Source of the DNA: Macrothele yani
Taxonomy: Eukaryota > Arthropoda > Arachnida > Araneae > Macrothelidae
Length of the DNA: 64,000 bases
NCBI GenBank assembly: GCA_039090855.1
Contig: CM077022.1
Location: 73,122,971-73,186,970 of the forward strand
Reading direction: 5' to 3'
A program made the translations under genes and the position numbers. Positions 31,989-42,125 of this stretch are shown in pieces. The notes under the pieces were generated by a model. It worked only from the letters and a program-made list of their open reading frames with translations. It made no database searches and was not told the origin of the DNA. Numbering within the stretch: position 1 is the first letter of the stretch; every line of letters starts with the position of its first letter.

Positions 31989-33273
31989 CGCGGAGGCATT
32001 GCTTACTTACTGGTATATCGCGTGCATTATGTTTTTCATTTATTTTTAAAATTTTGTGCTGTTTTGGCTAACTCAGCAATCTCCTCTTTCCTCCCAAAAC
32101 TTTTTTGATATATTCAGTATTTTATGAATGCAATGAATAATGTCAACACAAACATTTCTTTAGTAACAATGTGTTAACAGATGTTTCAATTAATCGCTGT
32201 GAATTTTCGTTTTGATTAAGTAGATAGCATAGGATCTATTTATTCTACGAGTAATTGCTGATAAATACAATAAATATATCCAATGCTAAAAATAACTGCA
32301 TTAATTTTTTAACATTCCGCACTGGATGGTTGTTACGCAAACTTACATAAACAGCAAAAAAGAAATTGCCTTCGGGATCTTTTGCACCATTGAATTGTTC
32401 TAAATATCCGCCTTATCCGATTTAATAAAGGAAGAATGCGTAAAATCAAATGAAACCTCAGTTCCACGGTGGGAATTCGCTTTCATTTGATTTAAAGTGG
32501 AAAATAAAACAATTTTTCTTAGATAAAATGAACTCCTAATGAGAATGAAGATTCCTAAATTAATTTGCAAATGCGGAGAAATGAAAGGAAAGCATTCTTT
32601 TGAAAATTAAATCCTTTGCAGTCAGCGGCATTTGTGCAATTCAAAGATGAGTTTTCTTTAAGTAGTGTCGACAACTGTTAGTAAAAAAACTGACACTTCA
32701 TCTGTCAAAATGCTTTTCCTTATTTTTCGAAACGTTTTTTTACATCCCAAAATCGTATTTCATCCGTTAGAACATTAGTCAAGGCCTTCATTAACATGAC
32801 AAAGAAAGAGACGCGCAGATAAAATTTCTAACATGAGATATATTTTTTTATTATTAAACAGGTTGTCTTGAATATCTTGTAAGCACCGCTTCAGGAACTT
32901 CATTATATTCGCATATAATCTTTTTCCAAATTTTGGAGTTTTTCATTGAGTGTCTACAAATGGAATGCCATAAAAATTTTGGTATAACGACAGTTGTAGC
33001 TTTCTTTACTATTTAAAATGTGTATATATGGCTCTGAGAAACACTAAGTAAAGGTCATTCATCTTATTCGTTCCCTATAAGTAAAACAGGAGTCACATAA
33101 ATTAAATTCAAGAGAGATGTACTTACAGTTCTTTTTTTCCGTTAATATCTCATAAGTACTTCACTCGGATATTCCAATACTCATCAAGAACTAATTCGTA
33201 ACAACACTAATAATTTACTCCGATTGACGTAAGTTAGTAACCATAATTGTAGTTTGACGAGGCTAACACTGAA
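31989..33273. other. AT-rich stretch, no gene seen
   Basis: No family motif, terminal repeat or long ORF is present. It may be unique host DNA between insertions. Confidence 0.5.
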
Positions 33274-33518
33274 TACACTCATCGTCAAAAAAATAGTTAC
33301 ACCCAGAAGGAAGCAATCGACAGGAATTAAACTTGGTGGGTAGGTTTGACATCGTGAGACATGCAAATGATTCAAGTATCACGCTCGGCCGCGCATGTGA
33401 CGCCAGCAAGGAGGGGTCGTAGAGCTGTGACTGACCAGCTATATTAGGTCGTCCCGTTACGCGTGCTTGCCATTCTGACTCGTGCTGTTGTGTTGGTTGC
33501 ATCCTTTGCAAGTGAAGT

Positions 33519-34563
33519 ATGCCTCGGAGAAAAGTTCGGAAGCAATTCGAGCGGTTGGAGGAGTTCGAGAGAGGCCGCATCGTCGAGCTCCGGGAAGCGG
33601 TATGGTCTTATCGCCGTATTGCGCGCCATACCGGTCGTGCGGATATCACCATAGCACGCTGTTGGCGGCAGTGGACACAACAAAACACGCAGCAGCGACA
33701 GAAAAGGTCCGTGTGACCTAGAGGAGCCACGGAGAGAGAGAGAGAGAGAGAGGACCGACGGGTTGTCCAACATGCGCGGCGCTACCCAACTGCCACGACT
33801 GCGGATATTCAGCGAGCAGTGGTGCCCTCCATGCGTCGTCCGATGAGTGCCAGCACCATTGGCAAACGGCTGCACGACGTAGGACTACATGCACGCAGAC
33901 CGTTACGACGGACGCTTAACACCATTGCATCGTCGCCAAAGACTGCAATGGTGTCGTGCCAAATTGTCATGGAGCCACTCAGAATGACAGCGGGTGATCT
34001 TCAGTGATGAGTCCCGCTTTTGTCTTGGAGGAGACGACCAACGAATCCGTGTGTGGAGGCACCGTGGTCAGCGTCATAATGAACGATTTGTTGTCGAGCG
34101 TCACACGTCCAGAAGGCCTGGTGTCATGGTGTGGGATGCAACTTCCTACGATGCCCGATCACTTTTGGTGTTCATTACAGGCACTTTGACAGCCCAACCT
34201 TATGTTCATGAGTTCCTGCAACCAGTGGCCCTACCTTTTCTGACCTCTCACTCCGGTGCGAATTTCCAACAGGACAACGCTCGTCCACATATTGCTGCTG
34301 TCTCGAGAGCATGCCTTCAAGGCACTGACACTCTGCCATGGCCAGCCGCATCGCCAGACCTATCGCCGATTAAAAATGTGTGGGATGCTATTGTACACGC
34401 TATCCACGCTGCATTGCTCCCGCACAATCTGCAGGAACTGCGCGAGAAGATTCAAGCTTCATGGGATGGCTTATCGCAGGACACCATTAGAAACCTGTAC
34501 AACTCCATGCCGAGACGTCTGGCATGCTGTGTGAGCAATCATGGCGGCCCGACGACATACTAA
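33519..34563 (+). pseudogene. Tc1 transposase pseudogene with E-to-K change
   Basis: The start MPRRKVRKQFERLEEFERGR gives the first helix-turn-helix. A TGA at 33714-33716 interrupts the linker. The conserved TERED codons contain an in-frame GA microsatellite. A frameshift occurs near 33905, then another TGA shortly before IFSDESRFCLGGDD. The rest (33994-34563) is open with FQQDNARPHIA. The position of the catalytic glutamate reads SPIKNVW: lysine in place of E, one G-to-A change. The D-to-K spacer is 32 residues. Confidence 0.9.
33731..33754. repeat. In-frame GA microsatellite inside a transposase linker
   Basis: The usual T-E-R-E-D codons have become T-E-R-E-R-E-R-E-D by gain of GA units. 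The gain is 12 bases, so the frame is kept on both sides. Confidence 0.8.
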
Positions 34564-34727
34564 GAGACACTACTTATTGGCGTGTACTGTAGCTCAATAA
34601 ATATTTCCCATATCAATCTCAATGTGCAATCATTTATTGTTCTTGGCCACCTTTACCTTCCTCCCGAATAGCATTACAATCAGACACGTCATTCTGGGTG
34701 CAACTATTTCTTTTGACGATGAGTGTA

Positions 34728-35004
34728 TATCACATAAGTCAAATGAAAACCTTAAAAATGCGATGAAAATTTCAAAATACAGTGTCATTGTCCTGTATGG
34801 CAATAATGTTACCAATGACTGAAAGACTTTCTTACAGGTAGCAGCAGCACGGTGCAGATAAGCTTAGTACGTCACAGTAGCAGTGTAAAAATGGCGGCCG
34901 CACTTGAGACATGCACCAAAGAGGAGCAACGTTCTGTCAGCCGTTTTTACGCTTTCCAACCGTAGGTTGAAGAAGCGTACATGCTTCAGCTTTGTCCGTC
35001 TGTC
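34728..35004. other. Spacer, no gene seen
   Basis: Unique-looking sequence between the Tc1 and the minisatellite. No motif was recognised. Confidence 0.4.
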
Positions 35005-35475
35005 CGCACGATAACTCGCGTAAAAATGGTTCGATTTCGATGAAATTTTAGTATTTGGTAGGGGACCACTGGGGACGAACCCTGTTGAAAATGGGTGAAG
35101 TGGGGTCAAAGGTCAAGACATAGGAGCGGAATGCATTCCATTGCCAATATGCGTCATAACTTGCGTAAATATGGTTCGATTTCAATGAAGTTTTAGTTTG
35201 TCGTAGGGGACCACCTGGGGATGAACCCTATTGAAAATGGGTGAAGTGAGGTCAAAGCTCAGGACATAGGATCTGGATTCATTCCATGGCCCTTATGCGG
35301 CGCTATAACTTACGTAAAAATGCTTCTATTGCGACAAAACTTTATAATGTTGTTCCGGAAGTATACTTTACCGGTTCTATTGAATATCATCGAAATGGAG
35401 TCAAAGGTCAGGTCATAGGAGCGAGATTTATTTTACAGCCATTATCCTCATAACTTGAGTAACGATATCTGGTAT
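35005..35475. repeat. About 147-bp minisatellite, 3 diverged copies
   Basis: The unit marks CATAACTTGCGTAAA-like and TGGTTCGATTTC-like recur at about 35010, 35155, 35300 and 35450. They are followed in each unit by GGGGACCAC, GAAAATGGGTGAAGT and GTCAAAGGTCA. Copies are moderately diverged. Confidence 0.8.
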
Positions 35476-35691
35476 GTTGGAAAGCGTATCATAATCAATG
35501 CATTGCATGATTTTACTAACTTGTTTGAGTAGTAAAGGCGTGAAACCTATTGAAATTCATGGTCGAATGAAACGGCAGTATGGTGATGCATGTCTGTTAC
35601 TCCAGCAAGTGTACGAATGGACTAGGAAGTTCCGAGACGACATGAGTTCTGTAACATATTCTACTCGACCGGGTCAGGCACACAGAGTAGT

Positions 35692-35854
35692 TATAACGAA
35701 GTAAATTTCTCCGTCATTTTTGGTCTACGCCGGGATTCGAACCCGAGTACGCTTATTCCGGAACAAGCAGCTCTACCAACTAAGCTACGCAGACATGTAT
35801 TCTGATTCCTATCTGCCTTTATGTCATGTGCGTCCTGCTGGCAGGTACGTCACA
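35692..35854 (-). repeat. 3' LTR of the TRIM
   Basis: Identical to the 5' LTR except for one base in the tRNA-like A box (TAGCTTAG here, TAGCTCAG there). The near identity points to recent insertion. Confidence 0.9.
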
Positions 35855-36114
35855 TCTCCCCCCCGAAAGAGGGCCGGGGGCATGGCCCACGGATCAGCCG
35901 TGACCATGAATCGCTGCAGGCAGACAACCACTGTAGAACGTGCACTTGAGAACTCCCAGTCAATCTGGTGTGTGGAATGCAACGTCACACACATTTATTT
36001 TTCGAAGCACTGGAGAAGGGATTCTCTGATTTTTCCTATCTCGCGGTGGGGAAATAACATCACACCAATGCGAGATTTTGAACGGTCGGGTCATCCGGGT
36101 AGTTCGGGCGCCAT

Positions 36115-36277
36115 TATAACGAAGTAAATTTCTCCGTCATTTTTGGTCTACGCCGGGATTCGAACCCGAGTACGCTTATTCCGGAACAAGCAGCTCTACC
36201 AACTGAGCTACGCAGACATGTATTCTGATTCCTATCTGCCTTTATGTCATGTGCGTCCTGCTGGCAGGTACGTCACA
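36115..36277 (-). repeat. 5' LTR of the TRIM
   Basis: Starts TGTGAC on the minus strand and is followed after one base by the primer-binding site. Confidence 0.9.
36146..36217 (-). repeat. tRNA-like sequence inside the 5' LTR
   Basis: The acceptor strands GTCTGCG and CGTAGAC pair over 7 bp with one G-T. The A box is TAGCTCAGTTGGTAGAGC and the B box GGTTCGAATCC. The T stem is intact. The anticodon arm is GCTTG, an 8-base loop TTCCGGAA, then TAAGC, one base too long. If read conventionally the anticodon would be CCG (Arg), but the extra base makes this unsafe. A matching copy occupies about 35723-35794 in the 3' LTR. Confidence 0.8.
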
Positions 36278-36805
36278 TAGTGACATCAGAATCCATTACA
36301 GCAGTTGAAGGCACTGTGATGGGAAATCGCTGAGTGACAGTGGATGAAATAGCCGCACTTTTGAACATCAGTCATGGTTGCATATCATGCATGATGTGCT
36401 CCAGTCCAACAAAGTGTTTACAAGGTGGGTGCCACGCTAGCTGACTCCAGAATTGAAACCACGAAGTGCTGATGCCTGTCAAGAACGTTTTTGGCGCTTT
36501 GAAGCAGAAGGTGATGGCTTTCTACAGAGAATTGTTACTGGAGATAAAACCTGGGTTCACTATCATCAGCCAGAAACCAAGAGGGCGAGCAGGGAATGGC
36601 GCCATCCCTCCTGGCCAAAACCGAAGAAGTTCCGCACACAGCCAACTGTAGGAAAGGTTATGCTGACTCTCTTTTGGGATGAACGAGGCGTAATTTTGAA
36701 GCACTACATGCCCAAGGGGAACACTGTAACTGGTGACACGTATGCAGATCTTATCAGGAATAATTCTCGTCCTGCCATAAAATCCAAACGACGTGGACTT
36801 CTGAG

Positions 36806-37565
36806 CACGGCCGTAGCTACCTGGAGGGCAGGGAGGGCGCTTGTCCTCCCAGAATGGTCATTTCAGGGGCGTAAATTCATGCTCTGGATATGTAGAAAAA
36901 TACAAGTTGTAACTAAAAAGGGAAGGTTACGCCCCTTAGTAATTTCTCTTTAAGGACTGTAGTTTGTCTCATACAGCATACCGTGCAATTAGCCAGAGTA
37001 CAGTGTAACATACACTATGATGTATATACATCTCATATCCATGAAGGGAATTTCCCAAAACAGTGAATGGAGGCGTAAAAATAATATGCTGATGTGCCTA
37101 ACCTCCGTGACCTTTCTGAACATGTCGTTGAGATGAAGAGCTAATTAATCATTTGTGGTTTGTGTGAGAAAGTTCTCTGAGTGTTTAACCTTGAACGGAA
37201 TTTTTCCAAGTCCTACACCCTACAGCTTCTTCCTATTGTTATACGTATACTATCCGATACTCATTCGTTCTACATTTCTGTGGAGTGTTGTATTGTCGGC
37301 GTTCACATAACGTTTACGCTTTGCTTAGCATTTACAAACCGTGGTTCTTGGGTATTTACTTAGTTTTTACATTTTTAATAAAGTTACGTCAAAAACCTGA
37401 AGTGCGATTTTTGAATGACTATAGTACCTTCCTATAACGGCAGTGTGTGAGAAAGTAAAAACCACGTATTATTTGAGTGGAACTCGAAGGGGCGCAATTT
37501 TCATCTCGAAGGCGCGTAATTCAAAGTTTCTCCCTCCCAGATAAGAAAATCTTGCTACGGTCCTG
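36806..37565. mobile_element. hAT-like non-autonomous insert (760 bp)
   Basis: The ends CACGGCCGTAGCTA and the reverse complement of CAGGACCGTAGCAA are flanked by 8-bp target duplications CTTCTGAG (36798-36805) and CTTCTGAA (37566-37573), 7/8 identical. Mariner C coding continues on both sides. The interior is AT-rich with no ORF of note. Confidence 0.85.
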
Positions 37566-37910
37566 CTTCTGAATACCGGTGTCTTGTTGCAACATGACAA
37601 CGCTCGGCCTCATACTGCCCGTGTAACTGTTGCAACCATACAAGACCTGCATTTCGAGTGTCTTCCATATCCACCGTATTCAACAGACCTCGCCCAAAAG
37701 TGATTACCACATCTTTGGACCACTGAATGATACGATGGGAGGAAAGACTCTCAGGTCCTATTAAGAGATGCAGCAGGTGGTATATGAGTGGTTGTACACG
37801 CGACCGTACAGGAATCTATGCACTTTGTAAGTGCTGGAGGACTTGTATCGCACAAAATGGAGATTACATTGAAAAATGATGCAGGCGTGTACCACTTTTG
37901 TTCAATAAAT

Positions 37911-38562
37911 TGTAAGAAAAAATATTTTGCATTTTTAGTTGACTCTCCCTTGTATATACAGCCCACCACAGATCGACAAATGCTATCTGCATGAAATATA
38001 CCACTTACATCTTCCACGAATACTACACTTGTCTACTAACTCAAGACATTAGATCTCGTTCATAGCTTGTCAAACATGTACACGTCATTCACTCTTGACC
38101 TCAAGACTGCTGCCAACATAACATTCAGTGAGTGAGAAAATATAACGTTAAGCCTGAAACGCTAAAAGAGGACGAATTCAAAATTTACACAAAGAAAGAC
38201 AACAAAAAATGAAATTTACATTATACGTCATGCAGCCTCTTTTAACATTAAAAATGAACGTTATAATAAATAGACCAGACTATGAATATTCAAGAAACGC
38301 ATATAGCGTATTAAATCCGTTTATTTTTATGGTGTAATAAGCACAGAGATTCGCCACGCTTTCGCAGTTCACTGGGAGGCTTTTTCAAGGCAATGGTAGA
38401 CATAAAACTGCAGGGAATTAGGACACCTAAGAAACAAAGATGATTTTTGGAAAATAACGTTGGTGACACCACGAGCATATTACATGAATTTTTATCACGC
38501 AATTATACGGCACACCGTATATTGACTTCATCAGATGATTAAACTCAGAGAGAGAGAGAGAG

Positions 38563-38609
<47 letters not shown>

Positions 38610-38706
38610 TGGTTGCTTCGTGAATTTACTTGATTCAGTTCTTACGGATTTTCCACCAAATTCTAACTTGAATAATTAAGTTCCCCTGGTTAAAATTTGG
38701 CAAATT
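37911..38706. other. Spacer, no gene seen
   Basis: AT-rich DNA without motifs except the compound microsatellite at 38550-38606. Confidence 0.5.
38550..38606. repeat. Compound GA-GC-CA microsatellite
   Basis: (AG) repeats pass into (CG) and then a long (CA) run. Confidence 0.95.
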
Positions 38707-38707
38707 A

Positions 38708-39865
38708 CACTGAAGTGCCAGAAAAACTGGTACACCAGTCTAACACTTAGTAGGTCCCCCACGGGAGCGCAGGACAGCAGAAATACGACGGGGCATGGAC
38801 TCCACTAGCTTCTGGAAACATGCTGTAGGCAATGCACACCATACTTCCTGCAGAGCGTTACACAATTCGGGTGTATTCCGAGGCCTCGGATTCCTGTGTT
38901 TGATAGCGCGTTCAATGGCATCTCAAATGTGTTCTATCACGTTCAGATCTGGGGACTTGGATAGAAATGGCAACACCACAACCTCAGATGAATGCTCCTC
39001 TAACCATAATGTTGCGTCCCGACACTTGTGTGGAGGTGCATTGTCCTGTTGGAACAGGCCCAACCCATCAGCATGAATGCAGGGCATGAACGGGTGTACC
39101 TCGTCAGAAAGGATTCGCACATAGCGTTGGCCGGTCACAGACCTTTGTAGACGTACCAGGGGTCCCAGTGAAGTACAGATAAATACATCCCATACCATTA
39201 CAGACCCCCACCAGCCGATACAGTTCCCTGTTGACAGGCGGGATTCATGGCTTCATGGGGTTTGGGCCACACACGAATCCTTCGATCTGCCCGATACAGT
39301 TGGAAACGCGACTCATCAGACCAGGCTACTTGTTTCCAGTCATCAAGTGTCCAGTGGCGGTGTTGCCGTGTCCAAGTGAGGCGCATAGCTCTGTGTCGGC
39401 ACCCATCAAGCGGACTCGAGTCGGGCGTCGGCTCCCAAAGCCCATATCGTGCAGGGTACGTTGCCCAGTCCGGATGCCGATGCTTGTTGAGGCTCAGCAT
39501 TGAATCCCGATGGTACCTGCGAGAGTGTCGCGTGAAACGACTCTTGACAGCCGACGATGGTCACGTTCACCCAATGTCTTTTTACGGCCACACTGGTATC
39601 ATAGGTTGGAGGTTTTGCCGGAATTGTTGTAGTCGCGGTACACCCTTGCAATGGACGTCAAAGAAAATCCGAACTTCGTTTCTACTTCCAAAATACTATG
39701 GCCCATCTCACGAGCGCCAACTATCACACCGCGTTGAAAATCGCTTAAATCGTAATTACTTGTCATTCTCATGCCGCAACGTCACCTATGCGAGTACCCG
39801 CATAGGTGACGTAGCTTTGTATTTTGCAAAAGCTCGTCTGTACCAGTTTTTCTGGCACTTCAGTG
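38708..39865 (-). mobile_element. Tc1 element, complete ends, frameshifted transposase
   Basis: The terminal repeats CACTGAAGTGCCAGAAAAAC match on both sides, with TA at 38706-38707 and 39866-39867. On the minus strand, 39198-39500 carries VAWSDESRFQLYRADRRIRV and ends in a G-run frameshift. 38923-39198 then continues MVWDVFICTSLGPLV, FQQDNAPPH and SPDLNVIEHI. The spacer from the second aspartate to the glutamate counts 36 residues. The N-terminal part, in other frames at 39500-39760, is decayed. Confidence 0.9.
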
Positions 39866-39867
39866 TA

Positions 39868-40803
39868 TATTTATTTATCTTTTCTCTGCGACCTTGGGAG
39901 TAAAATTTTTTACGCTTTCGTAGTAATTCTAGTTTCTTTTTCAATACTTTTCAGTACATTATTAACTTTAAAGTATTCCTTTTCATCCATCATTCATAAG
40001 TTAAGAACTCCGTTATTGTGGTGTGTAATCTTCAACGGGCTTAAAAATACTCATTCAGTTTTCACCTAATACATGCCAACAAGGAAAGACCCCCTCATAT
40101 CTTCTTTTTCTTCGTATGTTGTGCATTTGAAATGAAATCACACAACGCATTTGAAAATTTCGCGACTGCGTTTTCCTCTTTCGCATTTCCAGAAAAATGG
40201 GTTATTTCTAAATATAATCCGGTAAAAGCTTGATGTAAGACTGTGTTCATCAAAACTTGGGTCTGAAATAAATAAATCTGTTCAGCAGAACGGTTAGTCC
40301 CAAAGGGTGGGAGATTGTAAAGAATAGAACGTAGTAGAAATTTAAAAGAAATGCGCTCACATGCGAGCAAAGTATCGGACGGAAAAAAAATAGGTGACGC
40401 GGTAGAAGGAATTGTGGAGCTGGAAAAACTACTTGAAGCCAAGAAAACTGCTTAAAAATGTTCTTTAAGGTAACAAAAAATGCATTCAAGACAAAAAAGG
40501 AAAAATCTATAAAGTAGGGGAACGACGTAAAAATTACACTGCGATCCTATGGAATATCGTGAAACAATTCGGAACAAAAGACTGCAAAAGAGAGATATAA
40601 ATGATGAAGTTTAGGGAAGAAGGCAGACGATCACATTTAGGCGATTTTTACTTCAGTTTTCTCTATTTAGCAATAAGTAACTTGGGCACATCTCATTCTA
40701 TAAAATTCTGCAATATACTGGAAAACCAATTCTGTGTTGGGAAACACAGCACTAAATGAATCCTTTAAAAGTTTATAATAGCTGTAACTGAGTAAAATCA
40801 AAC
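39868..40803. other. Spacer, no gene seen
   Basis: AT-rich. ORFs up to 115 codons on the minus strand show no known motif and have a low-complexity composition. Confidence 0.45.
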
Positions 40804-40805
40804 TA

Positions 40806-42125
40806 CACTGCTGGCCACCCAAAATGCAACACCAAGAAGGACACGAGATAGCAAAGCCAGATTTACTGGACACATAACAACAGATACAAAGATGAAACGA
40901 TTGAGCTTACAGGCCCGTGCGACTTGCGGAACACGAAGACATCAATAGTTCGTGTGACCCCCATTGCTGGCAATAACGGCCGCTACACGCCGCGGCATCG
41001 AACGAAAGAGGCTTTGGATGTGGGCTTGGGGTATGTCGGTCCAGGCTGCTTCCACACGTTGCCACAGTTCATCAGGCGTAGCCGCGGGTGGTGCTTGCCG
41101 GGCCACTCGGTTGCCGATCAACGACCAGACGTGTTCGATGGGCGACATATCGGGAGAACAGGCGTGCCACGGCAGCAGTGACACATGGTAGGCCGTGAAG
41201 AATTGTTGCTCGATGTGTGCCACGTGCGGGAGCGCATTGTCCTGTTGAAACGTGGACACTGGCAGGTCCTGCAGGTAAGGGAGGACTACAGGTTGCAAAA
41301 CGTCGGAGATGTAGCGGTGGCTGTTGAGTGTACCGGCGATGGGTACCAGAGGGATGCGGGTGTCATATCAAATTGCGCCCCAAACCATTACGCCAGGCGA
41401 CGGACCGGTATGGCGATGCATAATGCAGGCGTCATACAGTCTCCCGCCGCGGTGCCGCCACACATGGATCCGACCATCGTGGTGTTGCAGGCAGAAGCGG
41501 GATTCGTCGGAGAAAGCAATGTCGTGCCATTCCGTAGTCCAGGTGCGGCGTTCAACGGCCTACTGCCGCCGCACTTGCCGGTGGTGTAACGTCAATTGTA
41601 ATCGGAGCAATGGGCGCCGTGCGACAAGTCCCCCGCTTCTGCAGACGACGTCAAACGGTACGTGCTGACACAGGTTGTTGCGCAACACATCCTAATTCCT
41701 GCGCTAACATTCGTGATGTGGCGGTGCGAGCCGTCAATGCCCGCCGCACAACATGCCGGTCCTCTCGTTCGGTGGTGTGTCGCGTCTGCGGCAATCGCTC
41801 ACGTCACCCCGTCCGTCCCTCCTGCACCCACCGAATCCATACTCGCCTCACTATGGCTGAATGTCGTCCCACACTGGCGCCGATGTCTCGGTACGATAAA
41901 CCGCTGTCGCGATAAGCCACTATTCGTCCTCTGTCGAACTCCGAAACGTGCTGGAATGACGGCCGTATTCTGCGACGAGGTATCAGGAAACTTCTCACGC
42001 ACGGGTCGGGCAGCACAACACCCTTCCACTATTTACACCCCGCCTTCGCGGGCGACGCATGCTGCGAATTTCAGGCCAATCGGATGTTTCCTTCTCGGTG
42101 TTGCATTTTGGGTGGCCAGAAGTGT
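40806..42125 (-). mobile_element. Tc1 element, complete ends, same family as 53032-54440
   Basis: The terminal repeats CACTGCTGGCCACCCAAAAT (left) and CACTTCTGGCCACCCAAAAT (right, reverse-complemented) have TA at 40804-40805 and 42126-42127. The minus-strand N-terminus (near 41980) reads RRRIRPSFQHVSEFDRGRIV. The C-terminal 118 codons (41298 down to 40942) are open, with FQQDNALPHVAH and MSPIEHVWSLIGNRV, so glutamate is present. The middle third is frameshifted. The right end abuts the giant palindrome. Confidence 0.92.

Larger units (their letters stand above)
33276..34725 (+). mobile_element. Tc1 element, complete ends
   Basis: The terminal repeats CACTCATCGTCAAAAAAATA (left) and CACTCATCGTCAAAAGAAAT (right, reverse-complemented) are flanked by TA at 33274-33275 and 34726-34727. 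Confidence 0.93.
35692..36277 (-). mobile_element. TRIM-type LTR retroelement with tRNA-like LTRs
   Basis: The 586-bp element has 163-bp terminal direct repeats differing at one base. Read on the minus strand, the LTR begins TGTGACGTACC and ends CTTCGTTATA. One base inside the 5' LTR is TGGCGCCCGAAC (36113 down to 36102), a primer-binding site of the tRNA-Lys type. Directly before the 3' LTR is the purine tract GGGGGGGAGA (35864 down to 35855). The target duplication TAGT lies at 35688-35691 and 36278-36281, and mariner coding sequence reads across the empty site. There is no gag or pol, and the interior is only 260 bp. Each LTR holds a tRNA-like sequence. A non-autonomous element mobilised by an LTR retrotransposon is inferred. 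Confidence 0.9.
35535..37910 (+). pseudogene. mariner C, split by a TRIM and a hAT-like insert
   Basis: The coding order is preserved across two insertions. Before 35692 it reads KPIEIHGRMKRQYGD and VYEWTRKFRDD. After 36281 it resumes TSESITAVEGTVMGNR, LNISHG, then IVTGDKTWVHYHQPETKR (first aspartate), KVMLTLFWDERGVILKHY and KSKRRGLLS up to 36805. After 37573 it continues VLLQHDNARPHTARVT (second aspartate), then PYPPYSTDLAQSDYHIF (third aspartate). Joined by eye, the pieces form one mariner transposase with several stops. The outer ends were not located. Confidence 0.85.

Noticed and set aside
33444..33875. 143-codon minus-strand ORF
   Set aside because: It is antisense to the Tc1 transposase N-terminus. 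GC-rich Tc1 coding regions open shadow frames on the other strand.
35723..36217. Two functional tRNA-Arg genes
   Set aside because: The anticodon loop is one base too long, and both copies sit at the same place in near-identical LTRs, so they belong to the retroelement.
36862..36936. Tiny nested element with AGGGGCGTAA ends inside the 760-bp hAT-like insert
   Set aside because: The short inverted match is suggestive, but the flanking 8-mers do not match, so insertion is not supported.
39247..39903. 218-codon plus-strand ORF
   Set aside because: Antisense to a Tc1 transposase (38708-39865) and running past its terminal repeat. It has no motif of its own.
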